A DNA stretch of 64,000 nt from Gigaspora rosea. Taxonomy: Eukaryota > Glomeromycota > Glomeromycetes > Diversisporales > Gigasporaceae. Below are positions 11,209 to 20,463 of the stretch, one piece after another (positions within the stretch are counted from its first letter, which is position 1; each line of letters opens with the position of its first letter). A model generated the notes under the pieces. The model saw nothing but the letters and a program-made list of their open reading frames with translations, did not search any database and had not been told where the DNA came from. The position numbers and the translations under genes are program-made. The stretch lies in the NCBI GenBank assembly GCA_003550325.1, contig QKWP01001242.1:68633-132632 (forward strand), in the 5' to 3' direction.

Positions 11209-11590
11209 CATTGTTTTTGCAAAAATAATTTTTGGTTACATATCGCTAATGTCATGTAACGTTATACAAGTCTAATTTTGGTAATCTAAACCTGGGTCGG
11301 CCAGCATTAAGCTTAATGCTGGTGGGCACTATCATGATAATGCCCCCGGCGGGGTTAAACATAATTCCGGCCCACCCTAACCCTAAATCTAGGAACCTTA
11401 AAAACTAATTGTTAGAGTTAGGGTGGGCCAGAGTTATGTCTAATCCCGCTGGGGCATTATCATAATAGTGCCCACTAGCATTAAGCTTAATGCTGGCCGA
11501 CCCAGGTTAGGTTACCAAAATTAGACTTGTGCAATGTTACACAACATTAGCAGCATGTAACAAAAAATTATTTTTGCAAAAACAATGCAC
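11209..11590. mobile_element. Large palindromic element running into the gap
   Basis: The arms are near-mirror reverse complements around about 11400. The left arm goes GTGCATTGTTTTTGC, TACAAGTCTAATTTTGG, GGTCGGCCAGCATTAAGC, GGCCCACCCTAACCCT; the right arm repeats these in reverse to ACAATGCAC at 11590, the last base before the Ns. The outer part of the left arm (about 11095-11208) must therefore have its partner inside the gap. It sits in the virus-like cluster and interrupts it. Confidence 0.8.
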
Positions 11591-12441
11591 NNNNNNNNNN
11601 NNNNNNNNNNNNNNNNNNNNNNNNNNNNNNNNNNNNNNNNNNNNNNNNNNNNNNNNNNNNNNNNNNNNNNNNNNNNNNNNNNNNNNNNNNNNNNNNNNNN
11701 NNNNNNNNNNNNNNNNNNNNNNNNNNNNNNNNNNNNNNNNNNNNNNNNNNNNNNNNNNNNNNNNNNNNNNNNNNNNNNNNNNNNNNNNNNNNNNNNNNNN
11801 NNNNNNNNNNNNNNNNNNNNNNNNNNNNNNNNNNNNNNNNNNNNNNNNNNNNNNNNNNNNNNNNNNNNNNNNNNNNNNNNNNNNNNNNNNNNNNNNNNNN
11901 NNNNNNNNNNNNNNNNNNNNNNNNNNNNNNNNNNNNNNNNNNNNNNNNNNNNNNNNNNNNNNNNNNNNNNNNNNNNNNNNNNNNNNNNNNNNNNNNNNNN
12001 NNNNNNNNNNNNNNNNNNNNNNNNNNNNNNNNNNNNNNNNNNNNNNNNNNNNNNNNNNNNNNNNNNNNNNNNNNNNNNNNNNNNNNNNNNNNNNNNNNNN
12101 NNNNNNNNNNNNNNNNNNNNNNNNNNNNNNNNNNNNNNNNNNNNNNNNNNNNNNNNNNNNNNNNNNNNNNNNNNNNNNNNNNNNNNNNNNNNNNNNNNNN
12201 NNNNNNNNNNNNNNNNNNNNNNNNNNNNNNNNNNNNNNNNNNNNNNNNNNNNNNNNNNNNNNNNNNNNNNNNNNNNNNNNNNNNNNNNNNNNNNNNNNNN
12301 NNNNNNNNNNNNNNNNNNNNNNNNNNNNNNNNNNNNNNNNNNNNNNNNNNNNNNNNNNNNNNNNNNNNNNNNNNNNNNNNNNNNNNNNNNNNNNNNNNNN
12401 NNNNNNNNNNNNNNNNNNNNNNNNNNNNNNNNNNNNNNNNN
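11591..12441. other. Assembly gap (851 N)
   Basis: Unknown bases. The left edge is inside a palindrome and the right edge is inside a SINE copy. Long open frames across the gap are artefacts. Confidence 0.99.
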
Positions 12442-12899
12442 AAGGGTTGATCTACCCGGCATTAGGTGCCATTATGGTTTTTCTCCCCTTGGTCCCCAAT
12501 TCCTCAACATGGGTCCTTTTTCTCCGGTGCGACTCTGGCGGCCAGGTTGGTAGACCTTGTCCCCAAGGACAACGTCCGGTACTTCGTCTCTGGTCCAATA
12601 TTCTGGTTTTGTTAACACCGTCAAAGATCTTTGCTACCTCCTTACTCGGGTCTTGCCAAATGGGTTTCTGTTTTCCCGGTTCCTTGGATTTGTCTGTGTC
12701 ATGAGACACAACTTCGCCCGAAAGCTCCCATTCGTGATAGTAACCAAGGATTACAGGTGATGTACCCAACCGATCGACAGGAAACAGTTACCGGAACACA
12801 GGTCTATTTTTTCAAAGCGTTGTTAGTAGGATTTGAACCCTAGACCTGCCACTTGGGGGATGGCAACTTACCAACGTCTCTAAGTCACCACACCCACTG
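12442..12899 (-). mobile_element. tRNA-derived SINE-like element, copy 1 (partial)
   Basis: Read on the minus strand, it begins near 12899 with a tRNA-like head: GGTGTGGTGACTTAGAG (A-box region), then about 45 bases later a polymerase III B box, GGGTTCAAATCC. A body follows that matches 28566-28995 closely until the gap truncates it. A 24-bp segment near 12758-12781 is absent from copy 2. The copy is inserted in the virus-like cluster: 12900-12949 upstream of the Nudix gene looks like the 3' end of a broken frame. The insertion therefore postdates the arrival of those genes. Confidence 0.75.
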
Positions 12900-12963
12900 A
12901 AAGATGATAATTTATATTTTAGTGATAATGAATTAATGATAGATAATTAGATAGCAAATCTAT

Positions 12964-12987
12964 TTTAACTTTAACAAACCAGTTAAA
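12964..12987 (+). terminator. Intergenic hairpin 3
   Basis: A 7-bp perfect stem, TTTAACT / AGTTAAA, with a 10-base loop and a T run. It ends 22 bases before the ATG of the Nudix gene at 13010 and follows the 3' end of the SINE-broken frame. Confidence 0.55.
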
Positions 12988-13009
12988 TTTTTTTTTTATG
13001 TAATTCATA

Positions 13010-13864
13010 ATGGAAGATCAATACAACAATTTCAAGAGAGAGTTTACCATTATTTCAGATCATATTAATGAATATAAATCTTTCATTCAAACATTAAACA
13101 AGATGAAAACTTATGGATTTAGTGTAGATCAATTAGTAAATCAAGTTAATCCTCATATTGAGGTCAACAAAAATCTTTATGATCAACTCAAACAAAATAT
13201 TCAAAGTTATGAAAACAATTTACGTGAGTTTACTATCTGCATTCTGGTGAATAATGAGAAAAAGATTTATTTGAGCAGATAGAATAATCCTACAAATGAT
13301 TATTATGGCAAATATCAAGTTCCAGGAGGTAGTAAAAAGAACAATGAATCATATGATCAATGTGCAAAAAGAGAAACTAAAGAAGAAACTGATGTTGAAA
13401 TTTATGAACTTGATTTAGTTACGATTTATCAGGGATTTAGAGTATTTTCTGATGGAAAAGTATGTATGTTCAAATGTGCAGTATATTTTGTGTTGATAGG
13501 TGATCAAATTCCAAAACAGGTAGAAACATCAAATAATAACAAATGGTTTTCTATTGAATTAAGAGATTTAGAAAAATATGATTTAATGGATTCTTTGAAA
13601 GAGTTCAAATCAATAATTGTTGAAAAGATTAATAGTAAATTTCATTATATTAAATCAAAAGATCGTAAAAAAAAAGACAACAATAAAAAAAGAAAACTAG
13701 ATCAAGTATACAAATCAGATAATCCTAGTATAGCACCTAGTGAGGATGAAATTCCAAATAGTAAAATACCTAGTGAAGAAGAAATTCTTGATGATATTTC
13801 AAAGCTTGTAGAAAATTTAAGTATAATAATTTTTTTATTCATTTATTTGTTTGTTCAGTACTAA
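13010..13864 (+). pseudogene. Nudix hydrolase, one in-frame TAG
   Basis: A single frame of 285 codons is interrupted only by TAG at 13280-13282. The Nudix box is clear just after the stop (13328-13396): glycine, five residues, Glu, seven residues, RETKEE, then Thr-Asp-Val, so the usual glycine near the end is Asp. The box binds the metal used to hydrolyse nucleoside diphosphate-linked substrates. A helical N-terminal domain of about 70 residues precedes it, and a Lys/Ser/Glu-rich tail with two PSE(D/E)E(I/E) motifs ends the protein. Boundary hairpins lie on both sides. Apart from one stop it is the best-preserved gene in the cluster. Whether the stop abolishes function or is read through cannot be told. 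Confidence 0.75.
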
Positions 13865-13878
13865 TAGTACCAAGCAAA
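13850..13878 (+). terminator. Intergenic hairpin 4
   Basis: TTTGTTCAGTAC / GTACCAAGCAAA stem with loop TAATA, then AATTTTATTTATT. It overlaps the last codons of the Nudix frame. Confidence 0.6.
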
Positions 13879-13983
13879 ATTTTATTTATTTAATAGTCAA
13901 AGTAAATTATTTTTATTTAGTTATTATTATCTCTATAATTTGTAAAACTATCGAAAATATAGTAAAATTATATTATCTTAACA

Positions 13984-14684
13984 ATGAAGAAAAAGGTGAG
14001 TCGCAAAGACCTCTACACTAGTATTTGTGATTTCAAAGTTATGCTGTCCTTAGGAATAGAACATTATTATGAATGATCAATTTTATTGGTATGATGAAAA
14101 TGCTTATTATTCTGGAGAACGCGAGTTGGTCTGCAAGTTATATCTTGGTAAAGTCAACTGCAACCCATGAATGAATAGGAATTTCGTACTAAAGCAGATT
14201 TGTTTTTTTTACAGGTATCCAATTACAAGATGGGTCATGATTTTGAATTTATTATTCGTCAAAAATTGAATCTGAGCGATATCATTGCCAACGAAGTTAA
14301 AGTGAATCAAGATGATAGTGGAATTGATATTATTGCAACATATAAGAATAATTTTGTACTAATTCAATATAAGAGTATAGAAAAACCTATCACTATTCAA
14401 ACAATGTGAAATTTCGAGTAATCAGTATCACAATTTTCTAATTCATTGGGAACTATTGCTTGTGATAGTACCAAGATTAATGATGAGAAATATTTAACTA
14501 TCAAAGCTAGTTCTTGGGTTAAATCATCAGAGTTTAATTTAAGTGTTTGGGATGAAACATCTATAATTTTGACAATTAAAAATCATCATTTTGAGCAAAA
14601 AATGAAGAAAATGATAAAGAATTAGTTATACAAGATTTTCAATCAGATGTTTTTTATTTTTCTAATTTTAAAGGCAAAATGTAA
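13984..14684 (+). pseudogene. PD-(D/E)xK (Mrr-like) nuclease gene with an intron
   Basis: Exon 1 (13984-13995) encodes MKKK; the intron 13996-14214 joins it in frame to exon 2. The protein begins with MGHDFEF at residue 10 and carries GID at 40-42 and QYK at 55-57. That layout (helix, Asp, strand, Q/E-x-K) is typical of the restriction-endonuclease-like fold of Mrr and related nucleases. In-frame TGA (14407) and TAA (14419) stops and a later frameshift truncate it. The remaining reading continues to a stop at about 14682-14684. It lies between boundary hairpins like the other cluster genes, yet it has a eukaryotic intron. Family assignment is by motif only. Confidence 0.6.
13996..14214 (+). 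other. Predicted spliceosomal intron (219 bp)
   Basis: The donor is GTGAGT. A TACTAA branch-point-like sequence near 14188-14193 is followed by TTTGTTTTTTTTACAG, the acceptor. Removing it joins the short ATG exon in frame with the nuclease-like exon. Confidence 0.65.
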
Positions 14685-14740
14685 AAATTGGTAACATTAT
14701 AGTTTAGAAATTCAGACCATATTAACTTAAATAAATTTTA

Positions 14741-14766
14741 TTATTCAGTTCTTTTGAAACGAATAA
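14741..14766 (+). terminator. Intergenic hairpin 5
   Basis: TTATTC / GAATAA outer stem with GTT / AAC pairs inside, followed by TTTTTTATTTT. It ends 15 bases before the ATG at 14782. Confidence 0.5.
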
Positions 14767-14781
14767 TTTTTTATTTTGATA

Positions 14782-15143
14782 ATGTTCGATCTTAAAACTT
14801 TAAAAACTTTTAATTATCTAGCCAAGTTAAACTATGTTAATAATATTTATCATCGATATATTCAAAATATACATTACAACACAAGTCAACAAATCAAAAA
14901 ATACAGGTTAATCAATAAAACAATTGAATTTTTTATATAATAATTCAAAAATTTAATTCTGTGATCAGAGTACACTTTATAATTTTGTTATCAGAAAATG
15001 CCAAATTATGTGAAGCAATATGCGAAGAAATTTTATATTATGTTAATAAAACAACTTTGCAAGTATTAAATAAAAAGTCAAAATTTATTTTAATTTTTAT
15101 TTGGGGCCATGTGGGAGGAAATTATCGAAATAATTCAAAATAG
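14782..15143 (+). pseudogene. Unrecognised broken gene
   Basis: The ATG at 14782 starts a 52-codon frame (to 14940) with polar, Tyr/Asn-rich sequence. A second frame, 14961-15143, overlaps a plausible alternative reading. Its position between hairpins 5 and 6 indicates one gene of about 120 residues, frameshifted near 14940. No domain is recognised. Confidence 0.35.
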
Positions 15144-15239
15144 TTAAATTTGAAGCAAAGTTTAAATAATTATTTTTTATATTATTATAATGATTATTTG
15201 TTTTGGGAATATTTTAAGTATTTTTAGCTTAGTAAATAT

Positions 15240-15266
15240 TTTATTCAGTTTTATAATCTGAATAAA
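15240..15266 (+). terminator. Intergenic hairpin 6
   Basis: A perfect 9-bp stem, TTTATTCAG / CTGAATAAA, with a 9-base loop. The next ATG is at 15305. Confidence 0.65.
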
Positions 15267-15304
15267 AGTTTAAATGCATAATTCTTTTTTAAATTATATT
15301 GATA

Positions 15305-16306
15305 ATGACTCTTAAAGAACATCTTAAAGATCTTTTCGAACATGGCAATTTTTTTTGATGATATTAATTGTTTTCTTAATATTCTCAAATATTTTGAAAA
15401 ATATTATGATTTATCTGAAGAACAAAGCACCAAAATTTATTCAGTCATCTCTGATCAATATTATCAATCGAAAAAACAGTATGAATTTTTATTCAGAATC
15501 AAGTGATACTGATGATGTTGAAAAAACAAACAAACTTAAAAAAGCAAGCAAAAAGAAGTGATCAAAAAACGTACATTTGGTGAATTAGCAGAATCAAGTA
15601 AAGTCAATGGCATTATCAATGAATCATTAATCAAAAGGCAAAAATAATCAATCTGGCTCCAGTTGAAGTAGTACGTGAGAAAAAAATTATTTTCTTAACT
15701 AGCACCATTAAAATAGGTAAAACATTTTTGGGAGGATTATTAGCAAGATTTAGCTAACAAAGGGTATACAGTTTGTCTGCCTGAAGAAATTTCTATGCAA
15801 TTGCAAAGAGAGTTAGAGCTTTTTTGGAAAACAAAAATGTATTATTTATACAAAAAGTTATACCAAAAAATTTAAACAAATAGTTCAAGCTATTTCAAAT
15901 TGGAAATGTGATATGGCTATTCTTGATCGAACACATTTCAACCAAAAGTATTTTACCAATGTATTGATTCAGGATAAAAATACCAAAGTATATTTATTCA
16001 AAGAGATCAAACAGGTAGAATTCGATCTTGAACAAATTTATAAGGTAATTTATGTTAGACTATCAAAAGAAATAATGTATCAGCATTAGAAGGAGAGGTA
16101 GAAAAATATTCGTCCATTGGAAGAATATCCTAAGAAATACTTGTCTAATATCTTTGATGAATATGATAACAATATCGAAGCAGTTTATTCAAATCATGTG
16201 AAAATTGAGAATGATAAGCCTTTGTGTTGTTTTTGCTCTCAATATCAAAATCATAAATGTGTCGATTCATGCGATTTCAATACTATATGGAATTTTTTGA
16301 TAGTTC
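15305..16306 (+). pseudogene. Deoxynucleoside-kinase-like gene, heavily broken
   Basis: After an N-terminal helical and Lys-rich region (15305-15660), a degraded P-loop (IKIGKTF, about 15712-15730) is followed by GYTVCLPEE (about 15757-15785). CDMAILDRTHFNQKYFT follows (about 15907-15959), and near the end PLEEYPKKYLSNI with EYD. These correspond to the P-loop, the PE substrate motif, the DR(S/T) motif and the C-terminal EEY.L helix of the deoxynucleoside kinase family, which phosphorylates nucleosides for DNA synthesis. A cysteine cluster (CCFCSQYQNHKC) follows near the 3' end. At least four frame changes are needed, and the first glycine of the P-loop is lost. The gene sits between hairpins 6 and 7. 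Confidence 0.6.
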
Positions 16307-16320
16307 AAATATTTAATAAT

Positions 16321-16400
16321 TTTATTTTATTTTATTATATTTTATTTTATTTTATTATATTTTATTTTATTTTATTATATTTTATTTTATTTTATTATAT
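16321..16400. repeat. 20-bp tandem repeat, four copies
   Basis: TTTATTTTATTTTATTATAT is repeated four times without change, followed by a partial copy. It lies in the 3' end of the kinase-like pseudogene and extends its reading frame with Phe/Ile/Leu runs. Confidence 0.9.
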
Positions 16401-16420
16401 TTCATAAATAAATTTTAATC

Positions 16421-16444
16421 TATTCAGTCTTATTTGACCGAATA
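16421..16444 (+). terminator. Intergenic hairpin 7
   Basis: A 9-bp stem with one mismatch (TATTCAGTC / GACCGAATA) and loop TTATTT, followed by AAATTTTATTC. The next ATG, 16464, is 20 bases on. Confidence 0.65.
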
Positions 16445-16463
16445 AAATTTTATTCACATAAAA

Positions 16464-16766
16464 ATGAAATGCAAAAAGTTTTCAAAAAAATTTTTTAAAA
16501 AAACAATAAATTTCAAAATATCTGAATTTAATGATTTAAGCAAACAAATTGATGATGAATTTAATTTTTTTCCACTCGATTATCCATTTATTATATTCCA
16601 AACATATGATTTATTAGTTATAATGATATTTATAAAAATTTTCAATATCATCGAAATAATCTTGAAATAATTGAAATAAATAAAAGAGAGTATTTTTCAC
16701 ATGAAATAATACAACGATTACAAGAAATTTTTAATTTCACAATAATTAAAGAACAAATTAAATGAA
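16464..16766 (+). pseudogene. Unrecognised broken gene, Lys-rich start
   Basis: It opens with a strongly basic N-terminus (MKCKKFSKKFFKK), then an acidic stretch to about 16605. The sense then passes to another frame rich in Tyr/Asn/Glu (about 16610-16766). It belongs to the hairpin-bounded series but shows no recognisable domain; its length of about 100 residues is only approximate. Confidence 0.35.
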
Positions 16767-16859
16767 ATAAACAAGAATTACCAGAAAAATAGTCAAATTA
16801 CAGTTTTTGATATTTTCTTGTGCTGGGAGTGTAGCAAATAGGGATTATACTTATTTTTA

Positions 16860-16890
16860 ATTCTGTTTAGTGTAAATCACCAAACAGAAT
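16860..16890 (+). terminator. Intergenic hairpin 8
   Basis: The best of the series: a 13-bp stem with one mismatch (ATTCTGTTTAGTG / CACCAAACAGAAT) and loop TAAAT, then TTTATTCATATAA. It ends 22 bases before the ATG of the polymerase-like gene. Confidence 0.7.
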
Positions 16891-16912
16891 TTTATTCATA
16901 TAATTTCTCATT

Positions 16913-18237
16913 ATGTCACGAGCAGAAATTGTAAATAAATATCAGATCACAGATCCAAATTTATTTTTTGTATACAAAGCAGTTGATGCATCAAATTATG
17001 ATGATTGGTATCTGCTTTATCTTTATTCTGTTTTGGAAAATGGCCAAAAATTTTTTATCAATATCATTGAATATAATATATTTTTTGATATCAAATTAAA
17101 AGATCCATCTTTATTGAATTTATACCTTGAAGAATTTAATGATTATGAGAGTTATGATATTATAAACAAACAACCATTCGATTCAATTGAAAAATTCAAT
17201 TTCCTTCGCATATATTTTAGCAATCACCAAAAACATAGAAAAGCATTACAAACATTCAAAGATAAGGTTGAACATTTAAATAAAAAATTGCAAAAAATAT
17301 ACGATTTAAAGAAAACTAAAAAGAAAATTATGTAAAAGATATCGAACAACAAGTATCTTTATTTTTGCAACAAATAGATAAATTCTGGGATTGATATGAT
17401 ATTTATTTAGATAATATCATGTGTCATTATCGAAATGTAGTACATGAACATGATTTTGAGTTGGTTGGTTGGCATAGACTTAAATTAGGTGCATTACAAG
17501 ATCAGATGACTGTTAGTTTTTCAGATATTGAGCGAATAGAATCAAATGTATTACCAAAATTAATTATACAAGCATGGGATATTGAATGTAAAAGTTAAAG
17601 AGGTCCAGGATTTTTTTCAGTCGCAGAACAACCTGATAACTATATTTACATAATACAATTAGATATATTTCTTTACAATCAATCTCGACCATTAAAACAA
17701 TACAACATAACATCACTTCCAATCAATACAAATTTATTTTTTGAAAAATATGGCAATGAAATATCTTGTTCTCTGAATAATTTTAATTTTATTCTTGTTA
17801 ATTCAGAAGAAAAAATATTATTAGAATTTGCCAAACTTAATTATTTGTATCAAAAAAATATAGAAACTAGAGGTTTTGATTAGCTATTCGTTTTAAAGAA
17901 AGCTAAGTTGTTAGAAATTTTAGATGAATTTTCTCAACAGTTGTTAGGTAAAAAATCAAATTGATTTTCAATATTCAAGAAACAAAAGTTCACGTTATTG
18001 ATAATGATATTGATGAGCAGATGCAAAAATATCTATTTGCTGGATTAAACATAAATAATCGAGACATTAAAGTTAATCTGATAGAAAAACAAACTTGTAA
18101 ATATTTTTATGTAAAGGTTCGATATTTCTTGATTTGTTAGTATGGGCTAAAAAGACATTTCAAAATGAACTTAAACATATGCTTGCTCATATTCTCAAGA
18201 AATGTAAATTATCAGGCAAAATAGATATAGATTTTTA
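16913..18237 (+). pseudogene. Family B DNA polymerase, N-terminal and exonuclease part only
   Basis: The first 140 codons (16913-17335) form an intact N-terminal domain. The frame then shifts by one and continues through AWDIEC (exonuclease I motif, catalytic Asp and Glu in DIE at 17578-17586). A segment with a FFSVAEQPDNYIYIIQLD layout, as in family B polymerases, follows. Further on, near 18113-18235, a piece with FLDL, helical sequence and SGKIDIDF corresponds to the region between Exo II and the polymerase domain. In-frame stops (for example TAA 17596-17598, TAG 17881-17883) and further shifts break it. The palm and thumb with the polymerase active site are absent after 18237. A replicative polymerase beside nucleotide-metabolism genes is typical of large DNA viruses. 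Exon-like decay in a host polymerase is less likely given the neighbours. Confidence 0.65.
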
Positions 18238-18749
18238 ATTTTTTTTAACTAAAATAGGTATTATTTTTACTATATAAAATATATAGTAAACTAGTGTTTT
18301 ATTTTTTGCTATAACTTTTTTTTACTTAATAACTTCATTTAAAATTTTACAAACTATTTTTTGATAGCTACACAAAGTTACTTGTATAGTTGCACAAAAA
18401 TATACTTAATTTTAATTAACCAAACTTTAAAAATAAGCAAATTTTAATTTTTTAAAATTTAAAATTAAATAAATTTAAAGATTTTTTTAAAAAAATTGAA
18501 TTAATAAATTATATAATTTTTTTTATAAATATATTGTAAAGATGTTCGAATAGTATATATATTTTTTTAATTACTAGTTAATAAAAAAAAATTAGTACTT
18601 TACTATATACTATCTTTAATCTATTCAATTTTTCTGCCAGAATATATGAGAAGACCAATAATTAAGATAATGATAATTATACTTGTAAAATAGTAGCCAT
18701 TTTATAAAAATAGTAAAGATGATTATTACAATATAAAAGAAACAAACTA
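18238..18749. other. AT-rich stretch at the right edge of the virus-like cluster
   Basis: Coding character ends abruptly at the TAA at 18235-18237. What follows is low-complexity A/T sequence with no gene. It marks the right limit of the cluster as preserved. Confidence 0.5.
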
Positions 18750-18793
18750 CAGTCAGACCTCCCTATAGTCACACTCCATAGTCACACCTATAG

Positions 18794-20197
18794 TTGTTAG
18801 GCGAAACCTATTTCCAAAATGGCGAAAGACGAAACCTAAGCCCAAAAAAGACGAAACGTCGAAACCTATTGGCGAAACGTCGAAACCCTGGCGAAACGTC
18901 GAAACCCTGACGAAACTTCAAACCCTTGGCGAAACCTCAAACCCTTGGCGAAACAGCTAAATTCCGGTAAAGCCATCTTGCCAAATGTTGGTACTGTGAT
19001 CCCCAAATCTTTCGAATAACAATAAACTTTTTTCTCTTAACGTAATGGTAAGTTATAAATTTGGCACATTCCGGTTTAGGGTATAAATGTTAGGCGAAAG
19101 ACAAAACGTCGAAGTGCTGAAATTTTGAAGAAACTCCATCTCACATAAAGCATTGGCGCCATGGCCTCTAAGTTATTTGGGCTTAAATTATGATTATAAA
19201 TATACTTTTTTATAGCAACTACTTGACTGATACTTTTTGTCAGCACCGACGAGTATTTTATTAATAATAATTTTTTACATGATAGTAGAACCGATTACTT
19301 ATAACTCTGGTCAGATTTGCTGATCGTTTGGTCATATTCGAAATAGAATGCTCTGGGTTTGGCCTAGGGTTGTGTTAACTTACTTGACAATGTAACTTAC
19401 ATTGTAAGTTACATTGTAAGTTACATGACCTCATGTAAGTTACAAATATATAAGGTATTAAAGCAGGCTGGCATTAAGAAATTTTGACCAGCATTAAGAT
19501 GAAATAGAAAGCCAAAAGCTAAAGCGGGCCAACTTTAAAAATATTGGCCAGCATTAGATTAGTGTAACATATGTAAGTTACATAAGTTACGCAAGTTAAA
19601 GTCTAACGTAAGTTAGGATAACTTACCTTAAGTTATACAACCATAGTTTGGTCAAACGATCTGCAAATTCGATCCGAGTTATAAGTAATCGTTCTACCAT
19701 TTTAGATTCAGTTAAAATCATCAATAATGAGTATTGCTGTCTTTCATAAAATTTGATGCCTTGGATGGACAATTTAACTATGTAAAAAAAAAATGTAAAA
19801 TTTTTGAATAATTTTTCAAAATAATCAATGCAAAGATTAATGTTGCAATGAAAACTGCTATATTGTAACCAATTATAGCATAAACTACAACAATTTTTAT
19901 TATATTAAAAAGCAAAGAAGAAAGATATCTAATTTAAGCATAAGACTTAGTATAGAAAGAAGCAACTATACGTATTATAAATTAAGTTGATAATATTTTT
20001 AACCTTTATTTTAGACTGGTAAGTTTTACCTTTATGTAGTTTTTCAACCTTTAGTTTATTAGTTTCTCCAACTTCTAGTTTCTAGTTTCGCCACGTTTCG
20101 CGGTTTCACCATTTCGCCATTTTGGAATTTTTTTGGCGAAAGTCGAAACTAGGTTTCGACTTTCGCCAATGCGAAACCTCTAGGTTTCGCCTAACAA
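18794..20197. mobile_element. Nested TIR element rich in GGCGAAAC repeats
   Basis: The ends TTGTTAGGCGAAACCTA and AGGTTTCGCCTAACAA are perfect complements over 17 bases. CTATAG flanks both sides (18788-18793, 20198-20203), either a TSD or part of the palindromic junction. Next to the left end, about 10 near-tandem units of GGCGAAACGTCGAAACCC type (18820-18955) decay progressively to CAAACCCTTGGCGAAAC. The right end has GGCGAAAGTCGAAAC units. No coding frame is present. The superfamily is uncertain. Confidence 0.7.
19285..19697. mobile_element. Third-level nested MITE (413 bp)
   Basis: TIRs of about 45 bp: GTAGAACCGATTACTTATAA on the left and the complement of TTATAAGTAATCGTTCTAC on the right, extending through GATCGTTTGGTC. 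Inside is another inverted set of ACTTACATTGTAAGTTAC motifs and two GGCCAGCATTA-like copies resembling the palindrome at 11.3 kb. Confidence 0.65.
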
Positions 20198-20463
20198 CTA
20201 TAGTCACACCTCTATTTAAGCACCCGATTTTGTGTGATGGACTCAAACATAGTAAAAAATCCTCATTATAGTCACAAATCGCTTATAATCACTATCACCA
20301 TGAAAATTTGATTTTTAACAATTTTATTAATAAAAACCCCTCATTATAGTCACCAATTTTTAACTAAATATGGATTATATAATCTGATTGGCCAATTTTC
20401 ATATTCACGTATATTTAAAATTATCTATTAATTGATAATCCACCTGTCAACTGGAGAGTGATC

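Noticed and set aside
11521-12704. Very long open frames on both strands
   Set aside because: They consist almost wholly of unknown residues from the N gap; only gap edges are readable.
9340-18237. Alternative genetic code (TAA/TAG as sense) explaining the stops
   Set aside because: TGA stops and many frameshifts also occur and P-loop glycines are lost, so ordinary decay explains the cluster better.
9340-18237. Bacterial (Mollicutes-like endosymbiont) operon, given AT-richness and terminator-like hairpins
   Set aside because: A family B polymerase and a spliceosomal intron do not fit; no Shine-Dalgarno pattern is consistent across the starts. It remains a weaker alternative for single genes.
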